Made by a program: the position numbers and the translations under genes. A stretch of 64,000 nucleotides of DNA from Pelecanus crispus (lineage: Eukaryota > Chordata > Aves > Pelecaniformes > Pelecanidae). Positions 46,381 to 60,154 of the stretch are shown here, piece by piece. The stretch lies in contig NC_134649.1 of the NCBI RefSeq assembly GCF_030463565.1, positions 34,063,044-34,127,043 of the forward strand, given 5' to 3'. Under the pieces are notes generated by a model. The model saw nothing but the letters and a program-made list of their open reading frames with translations. It was not told the DNA's origin and searched no databases. Position 1 is the first letter of the stretch. Every line of letters begins with the position of its first letter.

Positions 46381-49300
46381 GCACTTTGCTGTTGGTGCTC
46401 CCAGCCAATTTGGAGAGCTTAGCCAGGTCTGTTACATCAGTCACAGTGGATTTCATAACATTAGACATTTCAGTGAGGGTGACTCATTCTCTCTTGAAGT
46501 GTATTGTATGTATGAGCAAAGATGATTAACTTTTGCTGAATGGTATGATTTCTGGGATGGGAACTGCTATTAATTAGGAGCAGATCTCAGATGTTCACAA
46601 ACCCTGTTTTCATGGCCTACTTTGTATATTTTTCTCCATTCTACTTGTTTTTCTAGCTCAGGATAAATATTAAAGTGTGCTTCCCTGCTATCTGTCGCTA
46701 AAGCAGCCAGATGTCCAGCGAAGGCATCTGACTTTCACGGCCAGGCATGGCCCAGGGCTGTCAGTTCCTGTGGCCAAGCTTCAGCTACTTGCCCCAAAAA
46801 TCTGTTTTCACATTAAAAGCAAACAAAACAAAATAAAAGGGAACTTCCAGCCATTGCATGTGTGGTAGATAAAGTAGCAAGGGAAGTAAAATAATCTTAT
46901 GGCTCGGAATGTAAAATACAAAGAATTACCCTTCCACATTCTCCCCCAAATTTTCTTTATCAAAAGAAACTCAGTCGGGCACTTGTGCTAATCTTCTGCT
47001 TCTGACTGTCAAGGGTTAAGCTTCTGGGGTTATCAACATCAGGGACCCTTGGGATAAAAAGTGTCCCAGATTTGGGGAGAGATACCCTTTCCACTGTACT
47101 GGATGCTCAGCGGCTTCAAATGCAGCCACAGTGCCTGACACCACGGTCCTTCACAAAGCACTGTTCTGCCCAAAGAGCCTGAAGGCATTAAGACCAGCCT
47201 GTTTGCGAAAATCAAGGAGGCAGGCATGGGATGGGGTCATCCTTCCCCACCGCTGCTGTGGACATGAGCAGTGCCCAGGGGATGCTGCAGAGCAGCCAGG
47301 GCTGAAGCTGGGGACCCAGCAGGCCAGCATGAGCCAGGTTGTTCAGTGGCATCTTGTCACCACCTTGTGACTCCCAGTATCCCCATTTTGATGACAAGGT
47401 CCCCTCCCAGCTCCAGCCTGTGAGCTCCCTCTCGCCCCATCCCATGGCACCAGCAGTGATCGACACACCATCCCACAAAGCCAAACACTCCACCCTGCTC
47501 TGGCTCCACTGATGCTGTGGGCAGCAAAACAGTCTTGGGAATAGACAAACTGGCCAAACTCTCTGCCTGGCCAGCGAGGAGCTGGAGGCAGGTTTCTTGT
47601 CCTTGGTTCCTGGCAAGACACTGCTGTGCAAGTCAACTGGGACTTTAGAGAGAGGAAGGAGGGGCCACGGCTCAGCCTGCTACTACGCCAGCAAGGATGA
47701 AGTTCATCTGCTTTTCCCAGCACCCCCATCACCATGCACACACCCCCCGGCACTTACAGTCGCTATTCAAATGTCAGGCAGGGACTGTGTGCAGCCGTTA
47801 TGCAAAGGTCACCAGGTCCACACTTTTCCCTTTCATCAGCTGAGGCTGCACACAGCTCCTGGGCATGGGCTGGAGGTCTGGTCCTGCTCTGCGGCAGGCA
47901 GCGATGATGAGTGCAGGCAAAGCCCAAGAGAAGCAAACTTTGCCCATCTTTTTAACTAATTGAGACCAGAATTGCTGAATTTTTGGGTCAAAACTGACAT
48001 AGGAGGGCTTGGCATTTCAGTGCAAATGGTGGAGGAAGCAGTAAAACCGCCTGTGCGGCTGGCCAGCCCTAACCTGGGGTGTTTTGGAAACCTCCGGGTA
48101 CCAACTTGCTTGCTCTCCTCCAGTCCTCCTGCCTCCCACCAGGCAGCGGGCAGAGGCAGCCCCTCTTCCCTGGCAGCTCGGGGTGACTCGCTCTGGCTTG
48201 GGCACTGCAACCAGACTGATGGCAGCAGACCTGGAAGCACCTGCTGCCCAAGCTTCCCTGTAACCACCACAGCTCCCAGGCTTGCCCTCAAGAAGCTGAG
48301 AGGTGTGGGAGCATTAAAGGACTTCTCCTTTCAGACTCAACAGTGAGGAATGTGCATTTGAAAGAGAGATAGGGCTAGTTTCTCTCAATCTCCCAGGAGG
48401 ACATCACTTCTGCACACCAATCCACCCATGAATATCTTTGAGATAAAGTAGCATCTAGGGGTAGGAAAACCCCACAATTTGCCTAAAATGGGGCCGTTTG
48501 CACTACTGGCAGATGGAAAGGCTCCTGTACGATTCAGGCACAAGTCTGGGACATGTGAGCCACTGCCCAAACTCCAGGCATGCGGCAAAGGCTGAGCCAC
48601 ACAGCCCCAAGGGTTTCCTTGGAGACTGACGCAGAAGGGGCTGCTCCTCCAGAGGCTTTCTCCCTGCCTTACCAGGCAAAGAAACACCCTAAATCCCATC
48701 CCCTACCAAGAGAGCCGTCAATGCTCCACTGTGCCGCTGGAGGAAGGGGCAGTGCTGGGAGTCTGGCTGGCAGTTTTCCTCCCTTTGGAGCAGTTTTCCT
48801 GCTGTGTGGCTCACTCGCACTTCTAAAAATGTACACCAGAGCAACTGTCTCTAAGGCAATTTCCATAACAATGGGCACAGAAGAACAATCCATGCTGCTG
48901 GTGCGCCTTGCTCAGTCACATGCACAACGCCGAACGGGCACGCTGCAAGTTCAGCAGTGAGATGCCCATTTGCTCCCAATAACCGCTAGAAAACTCCCCA
49001 GGGGACCTGCTGTCCATTGCCCAGCCAAGGGGCATGGGCAGGGCTCCCTCCTGCCTTGCCCCGGGGAGGCAGATGGGCCCCAGGTCATTGCCAGACTGCT
49101 GGAGCCTGTAGGCATAAAAACACCCAATGACAAAGGTACAAAACCACAGAAAGCACTTCTACACTTTCCCCACCAAAGTGACTTACTGGTTCCCCACCAC
49201 TGCCCAGTAAACATGCACCCGTGCAGGCAGACAGCAGAGGGGAAGGACCAGCTATGGAGGCAAGGTGCTTCAGTGGCAGTGCTCGTAACATCAGCCAAAA

Positions 49301-49519
49301 ACTTGTGCTTCATCCAAGGCCTTGGTCCTTGAAAGGCCATGAGTTACGCAAAGCCTCAATTGTTGCTATTTTATCTCACAGTTCTGGGTGCTCAGCCCTA
49401 GCCAAACTCACCCAGGCTTGCTTCTTCCCCGCATCTTTTCCGGATGACCCATTAAAGTCAACACCCAGCTACTGCCTCTGGTTTGAATCACTCGCATCCT
49501 GCCATTACAGCTTTGTTTA
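46381..49519. other. Non-coding stretch, nothing recognised
   Basis: Unique sequence of mixed composition. No exon, RNA gene or repeat is supported. Confidence 0.55.
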
Positions 49520-50000
49520 AATCCATGCAGAGCTCAACCTGTTGTCAGACATACACTAATTTGTGTGTTTCTAATTATTTGTTTCCATCTTAAAACCTGT
49601 TTTTCAGCAGATTGCAGCTTTATTTTAATACATGCTTGGCTAGAGCTTGATATACTGGTTGCCAGTAACCTAGACACAAATGGGCTTGCATTGCTTAGGG
49701 GGAGCAGGGAGAGAAAAGAGGCTGAGTTAAACTGAATTAAAAGCCTGTTCGTAAAAATGAATTAGGCAAAACCATGAAACAAGCAGCAGTTTTGCATCAC
49801 AGAAGATCCTGCTTTTATATTCCTCTGTTTCTGCTCCTTGAAATAAGATGAATCTCAACACTCGTAAAAGGTCATTTGAAACATCTCCTTACACAAACAC
49901 TTTGACCACCTCCATTTTATGTAATTAAAGCTCTTAAACTTCTGTTTAATCCTTTTTTTTCACTCACACATTTGGCATTAAGAACTAGCTCAGCAGTGGA
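49520..50000. promoter_or_regulatory. AT-rich block with TAAT sites (possible conserved element)
   Basis: Words include ACTAATTTGTG, TTCTAATTATTTG, GAATTAAAAGCC, ATGAATTAGGC and ATGTAATTAAAGC. Non-repetitive AT-rich sequence between GC-richer neighbours. Confidence 0.25.
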
Positions 50001-53000
50001 TGACCAAACCAGAATCATTTTTCACCTGTTTTCTCAGGATGTGAATGCAGAAAGTCAGGCACCATCCTCAGCCTCTTCATTCAAGCAATGCTCTACCAAC
50101 AGCCTTTTACTCTTCCAGTAGCAAGCTGGGCACTTTGTTTCTCAGTCATTTCCACACAAGTCTTTAAAGGGCAGATGAAGTAGCCAAAAGCAAACTGGGG
50201 TGCTACTCCAAGGCAGCTGGCATCGCTGCAACACACCGGACAGCTGCAACACCTGGACTGCTCTAGGACCTGTATTTGTTTCATTCTTTCTCTGTAGCTC
50301 TTTCCCCTGTGCTGAGGATTTTGGGGTCTCTGATCTAAAATGTGAATCAGAAGACTGACTCTGAGGCAATTTAATCAAAAGAAAAAAACATGTTATTTGC
50401 TGGCAAATACTGACTTTTTAGTGGGGGCCACATTCTGCATAATGCACCAGTCTGGCTGCACATCTGCCCATCCTGGGAGAGCAGGAGGGTGCTGTGGTGC
50501 TTGCGGCAGGCTGGGGAGACCCTCCCCAGCTTCTAGGCAGGACACTGGGCCAACCAGAGCTGAAACACCTACAGAAAGGTCCAGGCGAGATTTTGCCCAT
50601 GATGGTGCCAGCGGTCAAAGGGGCTTAAAGACTTGTTTGATGCAACCCACAGGGTGTGAGGATACACCTCCCAGGAGCAACTGCTAGAAGCAACCAGCTT
50701 TTCTGTGCCAGTGAAATGGCCAGGACTTGGGAGGACGCACTCAGTTTGAGTACCCAGACCAGAGCACCTGGGAAAGGAATCTTGCTCCTGGTATGCAGAG
50801 GCCCAGCTGGAAGGCTGATGGAATGCAGCATCTCCAGATGGGCACCGGTGACCTCTTCCCTTTTGCAGGTCTTGGACTCTGTGGGATGCGTGGCCCAGAG
50901 CAGCTCCTCCATCGACACCAAACACCTGGCAGCAGCATGGAGGTCACCCGGGAAAAAGCTTTTTGCCAGGCCAAATTTCTGTGTGGACACCAGCAGCAAG
51001 GAGATCTGCTGGAAGGGGCCACTGCCTCCTGGTTTCATCCTTGCAGAGGAGCATCTCATCTAGACACATCTGCCTGCAGCCACCAGCTGAGCCAGTGAGG
51101 ACACGGAGGGTCCATCATCTCCTTGTAGACCTTCCCTATTTCCGCCCAAAGACATTTTTGGTAAGCTTCTGCTCCTTTTTTTTGCTAAAAAGGAAAGAAA
51201 AAGGGAAGAGATGCACTTGATGTTAAGGAAATCTAACAAAGCATGCAGCAATCCAACTGCTTAGGCACATATGCCACCTTCCTTCTGCTCTGTACCAGAG
51301 AGGCTGTACCATATTTAGATCTGGCTCCATCTCTCACAAACTTGACCAACTGTTCCTCCACGGTGTCATCTTCGCTTGTTTACCCCCAAACTGTTCACTG
51401 AAATCCTCAATTTGCTGAGGGGAAAAGAAAAAAAAAAAGTAGGTTTTTATTTTTAATGACAGGAAAAGCACTAAATGCCAAGAAAGGCAGATCGCCACAC
51501 TGCCACGTAGAGAGGTCAAAAGATCCCTTGGTGAGTCACCATCTTCATCAGGGACCTCCTGTATGTGCAGGCAGACATGCTTCCTAGAAATCACTCTGCT
51601 GCAGTAGCGGGGCCAGCCCTGTGCTCACTGCCAGGTCAGTGTCCGGCTGGCCAAGTCACCAGCCCGCAGGAAGCTCCTAAAGCAAGCATGCTTCCAGATG
51701 AGTGTCAAGTTTAGCAACCACGCATGAAGGCAGGCAAAGACCTGTGGTCACGTTTACTCTTGGTGCAGCTCCCCAAAGGAGCCACCCTGAACACTATGCT
51801 GCCCATCTGCAAAGCAAATGAGTGTGTAACAGCCTCCCTGAGAAGGAAAGGCTGAGAAGTCCAGCAAGAGGCAGATGTTACAAGTAGGAAACACTGGAAG
51901 GGACAGCAGAGGGCATTTCCGTACCTTCTTCATTGTGCTAAACCACTACAAGTTCACCCCAGCGTTTGGGCATCAGGAGCCAGGCAGAGATGGTCTTGCC
52001 CAATGCTTTCACCCATGGTTATATCATGCATGAGGGAGAGGTGAGCCCTTGTGCTCCCACACACAGTGGGGAGTCTTGAAGGCTTCTCATTGAACATCCA
52101 CGTCTCTTCCTGGCTTGTCCTTGATGTCAAGATACTGCTGTCTACTGGAGAATCTGGTGGCAACATGTCCTGCAGCCTTGCAGGATAGTGCAACGTGCAG
52201 CATCTCAGCCCTCCCACCAGCTCTGGGGCTTGTATACCAACCTTTCTCATGCTTGAGGTAGATCTTACGGAGTTAAGAGCATTTTCTTGGCTTGCTGTGC
52301 TGGTGGAAGAGCGACTTACAGCACAGCAGATGGATGAAATTCTAATCTGGGTTTCACATGATTTATATAAATAGGCTTAGACGAGGTTGCGCATAGATGG
52401 TGTAGTCATCTGCCAGCTTTGCTCTGTTTACCTTAAGACCCTCTCCTCCCTTCCCATTAATCTTACAGAGAACCCCAGTAATGTCTAGTGTGTTCACAGT
52501 AACAAGTTGTCTCAGCTGGTGTCATCCTCCTGTGACCGCACAGCTCAGATCTGGCCTCCCAGTAATGCGAAGCAGCTTCCTGGCCACCTCAGTTACCTGG
52601 GGACAGCATTTACACTCATCCCTTAAAACAAAGGACAACTTGTCGAGGAGCACACCAGAGCCACAACTCTTCTGGTTGTCTCAGGAGACTGGGGAGGTGG
52701 GTATGGACCCTGCCTCATCCCCGCTGCTCCTCTGTCCCTTGCAGGGTGTCACGGGCTGGCACTGCTGCCAAGAAGGGGCTTGTGACAAACAGACGAAGGT
52801 CTGGCTGCCACGGGACTCCAGCATGCATCCGCTAAACTTCATCACACATTTCTTCTCTCCTAGAAAAAAAGTGACATGATCCCAGCAGAAAAAAAATAGA
52901 AAACTGAGGTGCTCTTTTCTTTACGTGGCCACCAGAAGCTGGCTATGCGATAGCTGCATCTTCCCTGTGTTGGATACAGCTTAGGGGGTTACTCCACACC

Positions 53001-56000
53001 TGGTGCAGAGGGTAGCAGTAGGGCTCTGCTTTTAGCATGTGTTAACCCCAAGACATCCCTAGGTCCGAGCTGCAGGAGCAATCAATACTGAAAACACCCC
53101 AGTCTAGGCTGAAGTGGGAAGACATAGGTTTCTCCATTTTGAAGGCCAAAAGCCAGACTGCTAAACAGAACAACACCTCCACTCACCTGTGGACCCAAAG
53201 TACCCTAGTCCAACACTTTGTCGTGTGGCACCTCTGCCTTTCAAGGCTCCAGCAAAATGAGCACCATCACAAAGCATCTGTGTAGTTTAGGGCAGAAACT
53301 GGCAGAAATGTCATTAAGTTTCTCCAGAGGATGCTCTGCTTGCATCCTTCATTTTACAACCTGATTTTCTATGGAAACAAGGTTTACACAGCCATACCAC
53401 CCATGCACCCCTCCTTTCCACCTGTCCTTTTTTTTTAACACTTTCAGCCACACTGTACAGGGGCTCCCAGTTATTATGGGAATTTAAATTTTGTGAAGTT
53501 TGGTGGCTGATGAGTGCGTGTTTAGCTTTTACCAGCCAGCGAGAGCCCATGAGCACCCTTTACCCCACGACACAAACCCGTCGGAAACCAGGCTTTGCTG
53601 GTTTCCGCCGCTTATGGAACAAATTGTATTATTTGTATTATTGTATCCTAGGAGCCCTAGTTTCTGTCCTGCATTTAGTCCCTGGTATGAGTGGTATTTT
53701 CCATGGTCAGCCTAGAAGGAGGGAGCAGACTTTAACCCGTTCAGTGCAAAGAGCAGATTCCCACATCAGGCTGTTTCCATGCAACCCTCCCCATGAGAAA
53801 AAAAAGCCCTTGTAGGATCAAGGCATACATAGAGAAATCCTGGTGCCAGCACAGAGTTGCCTCTAGGAGAGGCGCAGATGGCTCAGGAGCAGCTGGGGAG
53901 GCTCCTGGGGGGCTGCGCGAGCCTTTGCAGCTCCTGCAGACAGTACTGTGCTTAAACCCCACCTTCAGCCAAAACTCTTTGATTCAGCCTCTCTTTTCCA
54001 GCCAGACATCATAAAGCAGCTCTTTGTCAGCTGGGCTAAGGTGCAGGTCACCAAAGAAATTAAGAAAAAGAGACTTCTCAAGAGACAAGGCAGATAAAAA
54101 CTGTATGTTTTGGGCTAGTTTCCCTGCTTGTGCATCTCTGGTGGAGAAGAGTGATGTTACACTGGCAGTTGGAGCTACCTCTACCCGGGGAGACACAAGC
54201 AGACCCAGGGTGCCTACTCTGGACCCCTGTGGAAGATAACAGGAGCTTCATCAGGCACCTCTGGCTTGAGATGGGCAGGTCAAGGCTTTGCAGAAGTGAT
54301 ATGTGACTTGGAGCTTCTTGGGTTCAGTTTGGTACATGCTGAAGGACCCTGAGTCAAGAAGGCAAGGACTCATGGAGGCTTTTGGGGAGATCACACCCAT
54401 CCCAGAGTACATCTACCCTGGTCCTTGTGGATTTGAGTCCGTTACTGAGGTCCTCCTTAGCCAGCCTGAGCCACATCAACTACCCTTCCCACTCCTACAT
54501 GGGTCTGTTGTCTGAGATCTGGCCCTAATTATGGGCAGCAGAGAGAAGAAAGGAAGCGCAGAAGGGCTAGAGATTCAGGTCAAGGAGTGGTGGGATCCTG
54601 GGACACTAGCAATCCCCAAGGGAGCTGCAAATATGCTGCATATGGGGGTTAGGAGAGATGCAAGGTGCAGGGCCACGTGGTCCATGGAGCCCCACGCTGT
54701 TAGCATCTCTGAGGGTGCAGAGCTAAGCTGGGCTGTTTGCAGTGTGGGTTGTGGCAGGCATGGGCCTGAAAAGCTGGACCATGAAACTTCTGTCAAGCTT
54801 GGAGACTCAGTTTGTCCTGCCCTGGGAAAGAAGAGCAAGTGGCAGATTCAGGGTACTGCCAGCAGAGCAAAATTTACAATGGCTGTTGGGCAAGCGCTCT
54901 TGCATTTCCCCAGTGTCCATGACGGTGGCAGATGAGAAACGTGTCATCCGGAAAATATTTGGGGTTTTCTTCTAACAGTTGCTGTCTCTGTGCTGAGGAC
55001 ATGCAAGAAAAAGGGCTGGATCTTCTGTCACAACCATTTCCCATTATTGCAATGCTTTAAAGTAAAAACCCAAACATTCCAAAAAAGACCGAGGAAGATG
55101 CCCATAAACCAGAGAAAATAACTTAGGGGATACAAAGCAGCTCATGGGTTTGGTTGTCATGTGCTCATGGGACGAGTGGCAGCCTCTGCCCTGGCATCAC
55201 CCAGAGAAAGTGAGCCCTGGGCTCAGGACCTGGTGTCCCCTCCTGCTCCCACCACTGGATGGTGTGTACTGGGATGTATGGCATCTGAGCAAGCCCACTG
55301 CCTAATACGTCTCACCGTCAGAAAGGCTTTTCGCAGAGCTGGGGACACGACAACTGGGACAGACAAACTCCCCATGGAAAATCGTTCGGAGGGAAGGGGC
55401 AGCCTTCATCATCATCATCAACCATCACCAAGGCGGAGTTGGTGAAGGCAGCAGCAAGACCAAGCAGGTACGATCCCTGCCCCAGAACCCAATTTTGGGC
55501 TGAAAGGCAATCCTTTCACCTGCCAGGTCATCTCCACTGATGGAAATTCAGCCCCCACCGAAGCTGCACATGTTTCTCACTCAAGCCACAAATGACTTGT
55601 GGCTGGACTTGGTGTCAGAAGAGTTGATACATATCCCTCACAATGTTTCAAACAGAAATTTCTCCAAAAAGTTTTGGGTTCAGAATCAATTTTAGAACTG
55701 GATGACTCGATTATTCCTAGATTTTTTTCAGCCTTCATTTTGCTAATCCTTTTAAAAAGAGCCTGCTTAGTAATAATGGCAAAGATAGTCCCTTGGAGAA
55801 GTTTGAATAGCTTGTAGAGGTGATGCTTAAAAAATAATAAAACTTTTCTAGCTCCCAAGAGTGAAAAAAAAAAAAAAAATCACATTTGTCTAGAAACATA
55901 CTTACACCAGCAGGATTTTACCAGCATGTGAACCAGTGTTTAGTATGGACACAGTCTCTGAGGCTTTCCCTGGGTGTTAATAAAGTGACATTATTTCAGT

Positions 56001-57462
56001 CCCAAGCAGAATTTCTTACATCTTCGACAAATATCCTGTGACCAAGCTGAAAGCTTTGATGAACAGCACAGCTGATGCCCACAACAGATTATAAATCACT
56101 GCTTCCCCTTTGCAAGACAATGTTGAGTTAAGCACAGATTTCAGTGTGAACCATTAAGCACAAATCCAGACCTCAATCCATGCCATCATAAAAGCTTGGA
56201 TGAAGCATCTACTGAAGCCTTTCTTGAGTGAGGGACTTTCCTGAGCCGGGCACTGAGGGTCTTTGCCTCTCCCCTGGGATACAAAGGCATTGCCTCAGTT
56301 ATCTCAGTCTCACAAGTCCCCATCGCCCCAGCGCTACTTGCACAGAGCTGTTCCCATTCACAACTCCTGTTCATTCACTCCAAAGCATTCCCGTTGGCCA
56401 GATATTTATCATTCTTGTATAACCCTCCAACTATTTTGCAGGGGTGGTAGGAGTGGCTTTTGGAAGACATTTGAGCACACACACAAATACAGGCCTGGGC
56501 TGCTGTGTTTTTGGACAAACAAATAAGTGCAACTTAATCAGAAGAAATGTTTTTATGGTAGCTACAAGTGGGAAGAGAGTATCCTAGCCCTGACAGAAAA
56601 AAAATCCCTGTGGGGATTTCTGGCCCAAAACCAACTGGACTAAGACCCTGCCTGTCCACCCCACTGATCTGCGTAGGCGAGGAATTTGAGAAAATAGGAA
56701 GCTTTTAAAAAATAAAACTAAGCAAACAAAATTCCCTTACCTTCATAAACAGTCTAAACAGCCTGAAAAGCAACACAGCTTCATGAGTCAGGCAATACGG
56801 CCGCTGGGCTGGGTCTCTCCAGCCCTGAGCTGGACATGCAGCACTGATGGAGGTGGCTGCTCCTGCAGCTCCTAGCACCCAGGGACCAGCAGCTTCTGCC
56901 CAAAATAGCCACTCACATATACATAAAAATACATCTCTTTTTACCCTGTTTATAACGCACCTAGGAAGGTCAGCCTGTCTGGGAGTGCTTTTCCTGGCTC
57001 CATGGCACGGTGGTAGCAGGCGAGCAGCAGCCCTGGTGTAACACTGTTGGTGGTAGCAGTTTTCCAGCCCCAGATAAAGCCATCCCAGACCCATTTGCCT
57101 CAACTTCCAAAACGGATGCTGGCAGGATCTGGCGTTCCTGCTGGTTACAGGCAGTGACAAGCTGTTTCTGTATCAGGATATGGTTTCGAGAACGCAGGTG
57201 AAGAATTAGCAGCTGCTGCTCAGTGAGGTTTCACAGACGGTTCAAACAGAGCAAGGTGGGCTTGGTCTGGAGCCAGGATCTGCACAGGGGAGGGAATGCA
57301 CAAGTGGGGCACGGCTGCGATCCTAAGTGCTCTGCGAACATTGCATTGTCCAGGGAGCAGCATCCCAGCTGTGTGCTCACCCCCGGGCAGGGCAGCCTGC
57401 CCTGCTAAGGTCAGTAGGGCAGATGAGCTTAACACCTGGCAGCAGGTCCCAGCCCTGATCCC
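50001..57462. other. Long non-coding stretch, nothing recognised
   Basis: About 7.5 kb with no recognisable exon, RNA gene or interspersed repeat. A16 lies at 55864-55879. The 144-codon minus frame at 50625-51059 and the 135-codon plus frame over the same bases are mutual shadows without known domains. Confidence 0.5.
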
Positions 57463-57520
57463 TCTGAAACTAGTGGCTAAAATTCCCATTTAACTTCAAT
57501 GGGGCCAGGATTTGGCCTGG
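57463..57520. repeat. Relic of an ancient amniote interspersed repeat
   Basis: AAAATTCCCATTTAACTTCA then ATGGGGCCAGGATTTGGCC follows closely the CAAAATTCCCATTGACTTCA / ATGGGGCCAGGATTT word order that I remember as a widespread old repeat in reptiles and birds. The family name is uncertain. Confidence 0.5.
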
Positions 57521-57728
57521 ATCTCAACTAAATCCATGACTGTCAATGGCTTTGCTTGGGATTTAATTCCCTGGATTAAAGGGAATTTGCCCCACCATCC
57601 CCCAGGGAGCCCCGGCTCCCTGGGCAGAGCTCAGCGCCCGTGTCCCACCACCACTCCATTGTGGCCAATGAGAGCAAACCAACTTGATGTCCCCAGTTTT
57701 TAAACAAACAGCAATAAGAGAAAGACAG

Positions 57729-57760
57729 AAAGACAGGCAGACAGAAAGACAGGCAGACAA
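57729..57760. repeat. 16-base tandem repeat (two copies) in a purine-rich CAGA-type run
   Basis: AAAGACAGGCAGACAG occurs at 57729-57744 and again, with the last base changed, at 57745-57760. It is preceded by degenerate AAAGACAG units from 57721. Confidence 0.9.
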
Positions 57761-57769
57761 AGAAGAGCA

Positions 57770-58060
57770 GCATTTATTTTCCCTGCAGCTGTGCTCTCCC
57801 GGACAGAGGATTTCTGTGGCAGGACAATAACGCTTTATATGGTGAGGTTAAGTTTCAGTTACTTGAAACTATCAGCTCTTGTGTTCAAATCATATTATTA
57901 CCTCCACAATCAAACAAGGCTTCCCCATCGGCAAGTATTCGGTCATGCTGTTTAAATCGGACACAGAGACCAAGCAGGGCTGGATTTAAAGTGATCTAAT
58001 GGGAGGTGCCCAAGGTCGCTTTGGGGAGGCGGGGTACAGCCATTGTGTTATTCACCCTGC
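57770..58060. promoter_or_regulatory. Possible conserved non-coding element
   Basis: This is non-repetitive and of lower GC than its flanks, with varied words (GACAATAACGC, ATCATATTATTACC, TGTTTAAATCGG, AAAGTGATCTAATGGG). It differs from the surrounding GC-rich, CAG/CTG-rich sequence. Judged by appearance only. Confidence 0.2.
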
Positions 58061-60103
58061 TGGGCTGCCCAGACCCTTTCCTGCAGGGGAGAGGCAGGTC
58101 CCACATGCTGAGCCCCATTCCTAAGAAAGAGGAACCCAAAATCAAGCTCTAGAATTGGGCTTTTGGTTCCCAAATATCCCCTCTGACAGTGATGTGCAAC
58201 TGTCTAGCATCAGTTTTGGTTCTTTCCAAAATACTTAAGGTGTCTTCAGGCCCAGTGAGACATTTCCAGTAGACTTGCACTTCATCTTTCTTGAAGCAAA
58301 CCTTCAAACCAGTTCTCTCCTGACTATTGCCTCTTCGACCAGCAGATTGCAGAGGGCAGCATTTCTTCTAATTATCTATCCAAATGGTCTCTGTGACCCA
58401 AGTGGACAGAAACAGTACTAGATCCCATCAATCCAAGCTAGACCCAGCTTGGGAAGTTACTTAATATCTGGGCACATCCCACAGTCAGCAGTGCTAAACA
58501 TGTGATGAAGCCAACGCACATTTCAGAGCTGTAAAGCTAAAGATAGCAGATGCTACAGCCTGAGAGGTGCTTCTGAGCTACGACTGCAAGGAGGTGGCAG
58601 GAGCGCAGGGAAGCGCGTGCCAAACATCACCTGGAGAGGCAGTGGGTGACCAGGAGTTTGCATTTGTCCCCATTCAGGGGACAGGGATTTACAGACCATC
58701 CCTGTGCCATGCAGATGCTCAGAGACAAGGGGAACATCCCGGCCTGACATCTCACTACACAGGTGTGGAAGGCAACCAGCAGTGGAACAGGAGGAAAACA
58801 AGTTGCCTGCATCTTGTTTATTTGTACTGAAAACCACTGCTCCTCCATCCAGCCTCACCCCGCCGGCTCCACTTTCCCTCTGCCCAAGCCCAGCGAGTGC
58901 CTCGGAGCCACGGTTACAGAGAGGAGAAGCTGCTGGTAAAAATCAATGATGCTTCAGCAATAAGAAGCAACCAGTTACTGGCTGCTGCCAGTACTTTCTG
59001 CAGGCAGTGAAGCAGTCTGCTGCCCGATCCAGGCGAGCTCCTCACAGAGCTTAGCAGACACCGCGTAATTGCATTTGGGTTTCAGACACAGCATGACAGC
59101 CCTTCCACTGGGCACCCTGGGTACCGGCTGAAGCCCGGCTGATGCCGTGCCAGCATTGGCTCTGTCTGTCTCCTAGGTAGGATGCGGAGATTCATTAGCA
59201 ACAAGCTGTGTGGAAAGAGCAGGCAGCACCGAAGGAAACAGCCTTATGAAACACACTCATGGGCTGGGGATACTTTACCCATCAAGGTACCATGGCTTGT
59301 CCCCCACAACTACTCCAAACAGACACTCCAAGCTAAAATCACTTCCAAAACATCCACTTTTGAACCCGTTTTGCTCTTCCTCACCAGTAAATAGTCTCTG
59401 GCACTGCTCTGCACCAGAGCAGACGGCTCCTCTGAAAGAAGCAGCTGAGCTGCTCTTGCAGCAGGATCCTGCAGCCTTCATAGCACCAGTGGCCCGGCTG
59501 GCTGCTTCTGCCAGCCAAAACCTGGGTGTTCCATCAGCCCCTGTACCAATGCAGTCTGGCATGGAGCAGGCACCAAGCCTGGGAGCTGTGCTTGGAGCTG
59601 CTCCAGCTCTGCACAAGTCTCCAAGGGAAGGAAACCTGTGGCTCCCATGATCTGATCCACCCCCTTGTCCTGAGGTAAGATATGTCATTCTCCATTGAGG
59701 AGCTGTAGGATGAACACATGGCGTGAAACCTCCCCTGCAATTAGTTTGCTACCTTGCAGTCTTGACTACCAAAGGAAAAGATGTTGCATTATCAGACCCC
59801 AGTGCACAGTCCTGGCTCTCAGGATTTATCTCATGCCTGGGAAGGGAAGGTGCGGGAGCCATACGGAAACCCCCGGTGATGCACACAGGCAGTGAGCTGC
59901 TCAGAGCAGCCTTCTGGGCTGCATGCAGCAACGCACTAAGGAAACTCCCAAATGCATGAGGCTGGGGCATATGTCAACTCAGCCTGTGGCTCCTTTCAAA
60001 CTAAAAGGCTTTTTCTCCCACCCAACTTCCTTCCCAATTCCTTGGGATCTCAGTCCAGGGGAAGGAGGAGGCCAGGAGAAAGCAGAAATGCAGAGGAGTT
60101 AAG
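58061..60103. other. Non-coding stretch, nothing recognised
   Basis: Mixed unique sequence. The overlapping frames at 59210-59650 (+) and 59275-59688 (-) are mutual shadows. Confidence 0.55.
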
Positions 60104-60154
60104 CAGCGCCTTTCTAAAAGCAGCGCCTTTCTAAAAGCAGCGCCTTTCTAAAAG
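60104..60154. repeat. Minisatellite: three perfect 17-base copies
   Basis: CAGCGCCTTTCTAAAAG is repeated three times without a mismatch at 60104-60120, 60121-60137 and 60138-60154. Perfect identity suggests recent expansion or active slippage. Confidence 0.97.

Noticed and set aside
57729..60154. Tandem repeats as a CRISPR-like array
   Set aside because: The copies are directly adjacent without spacers, and the genome is vertebrate.
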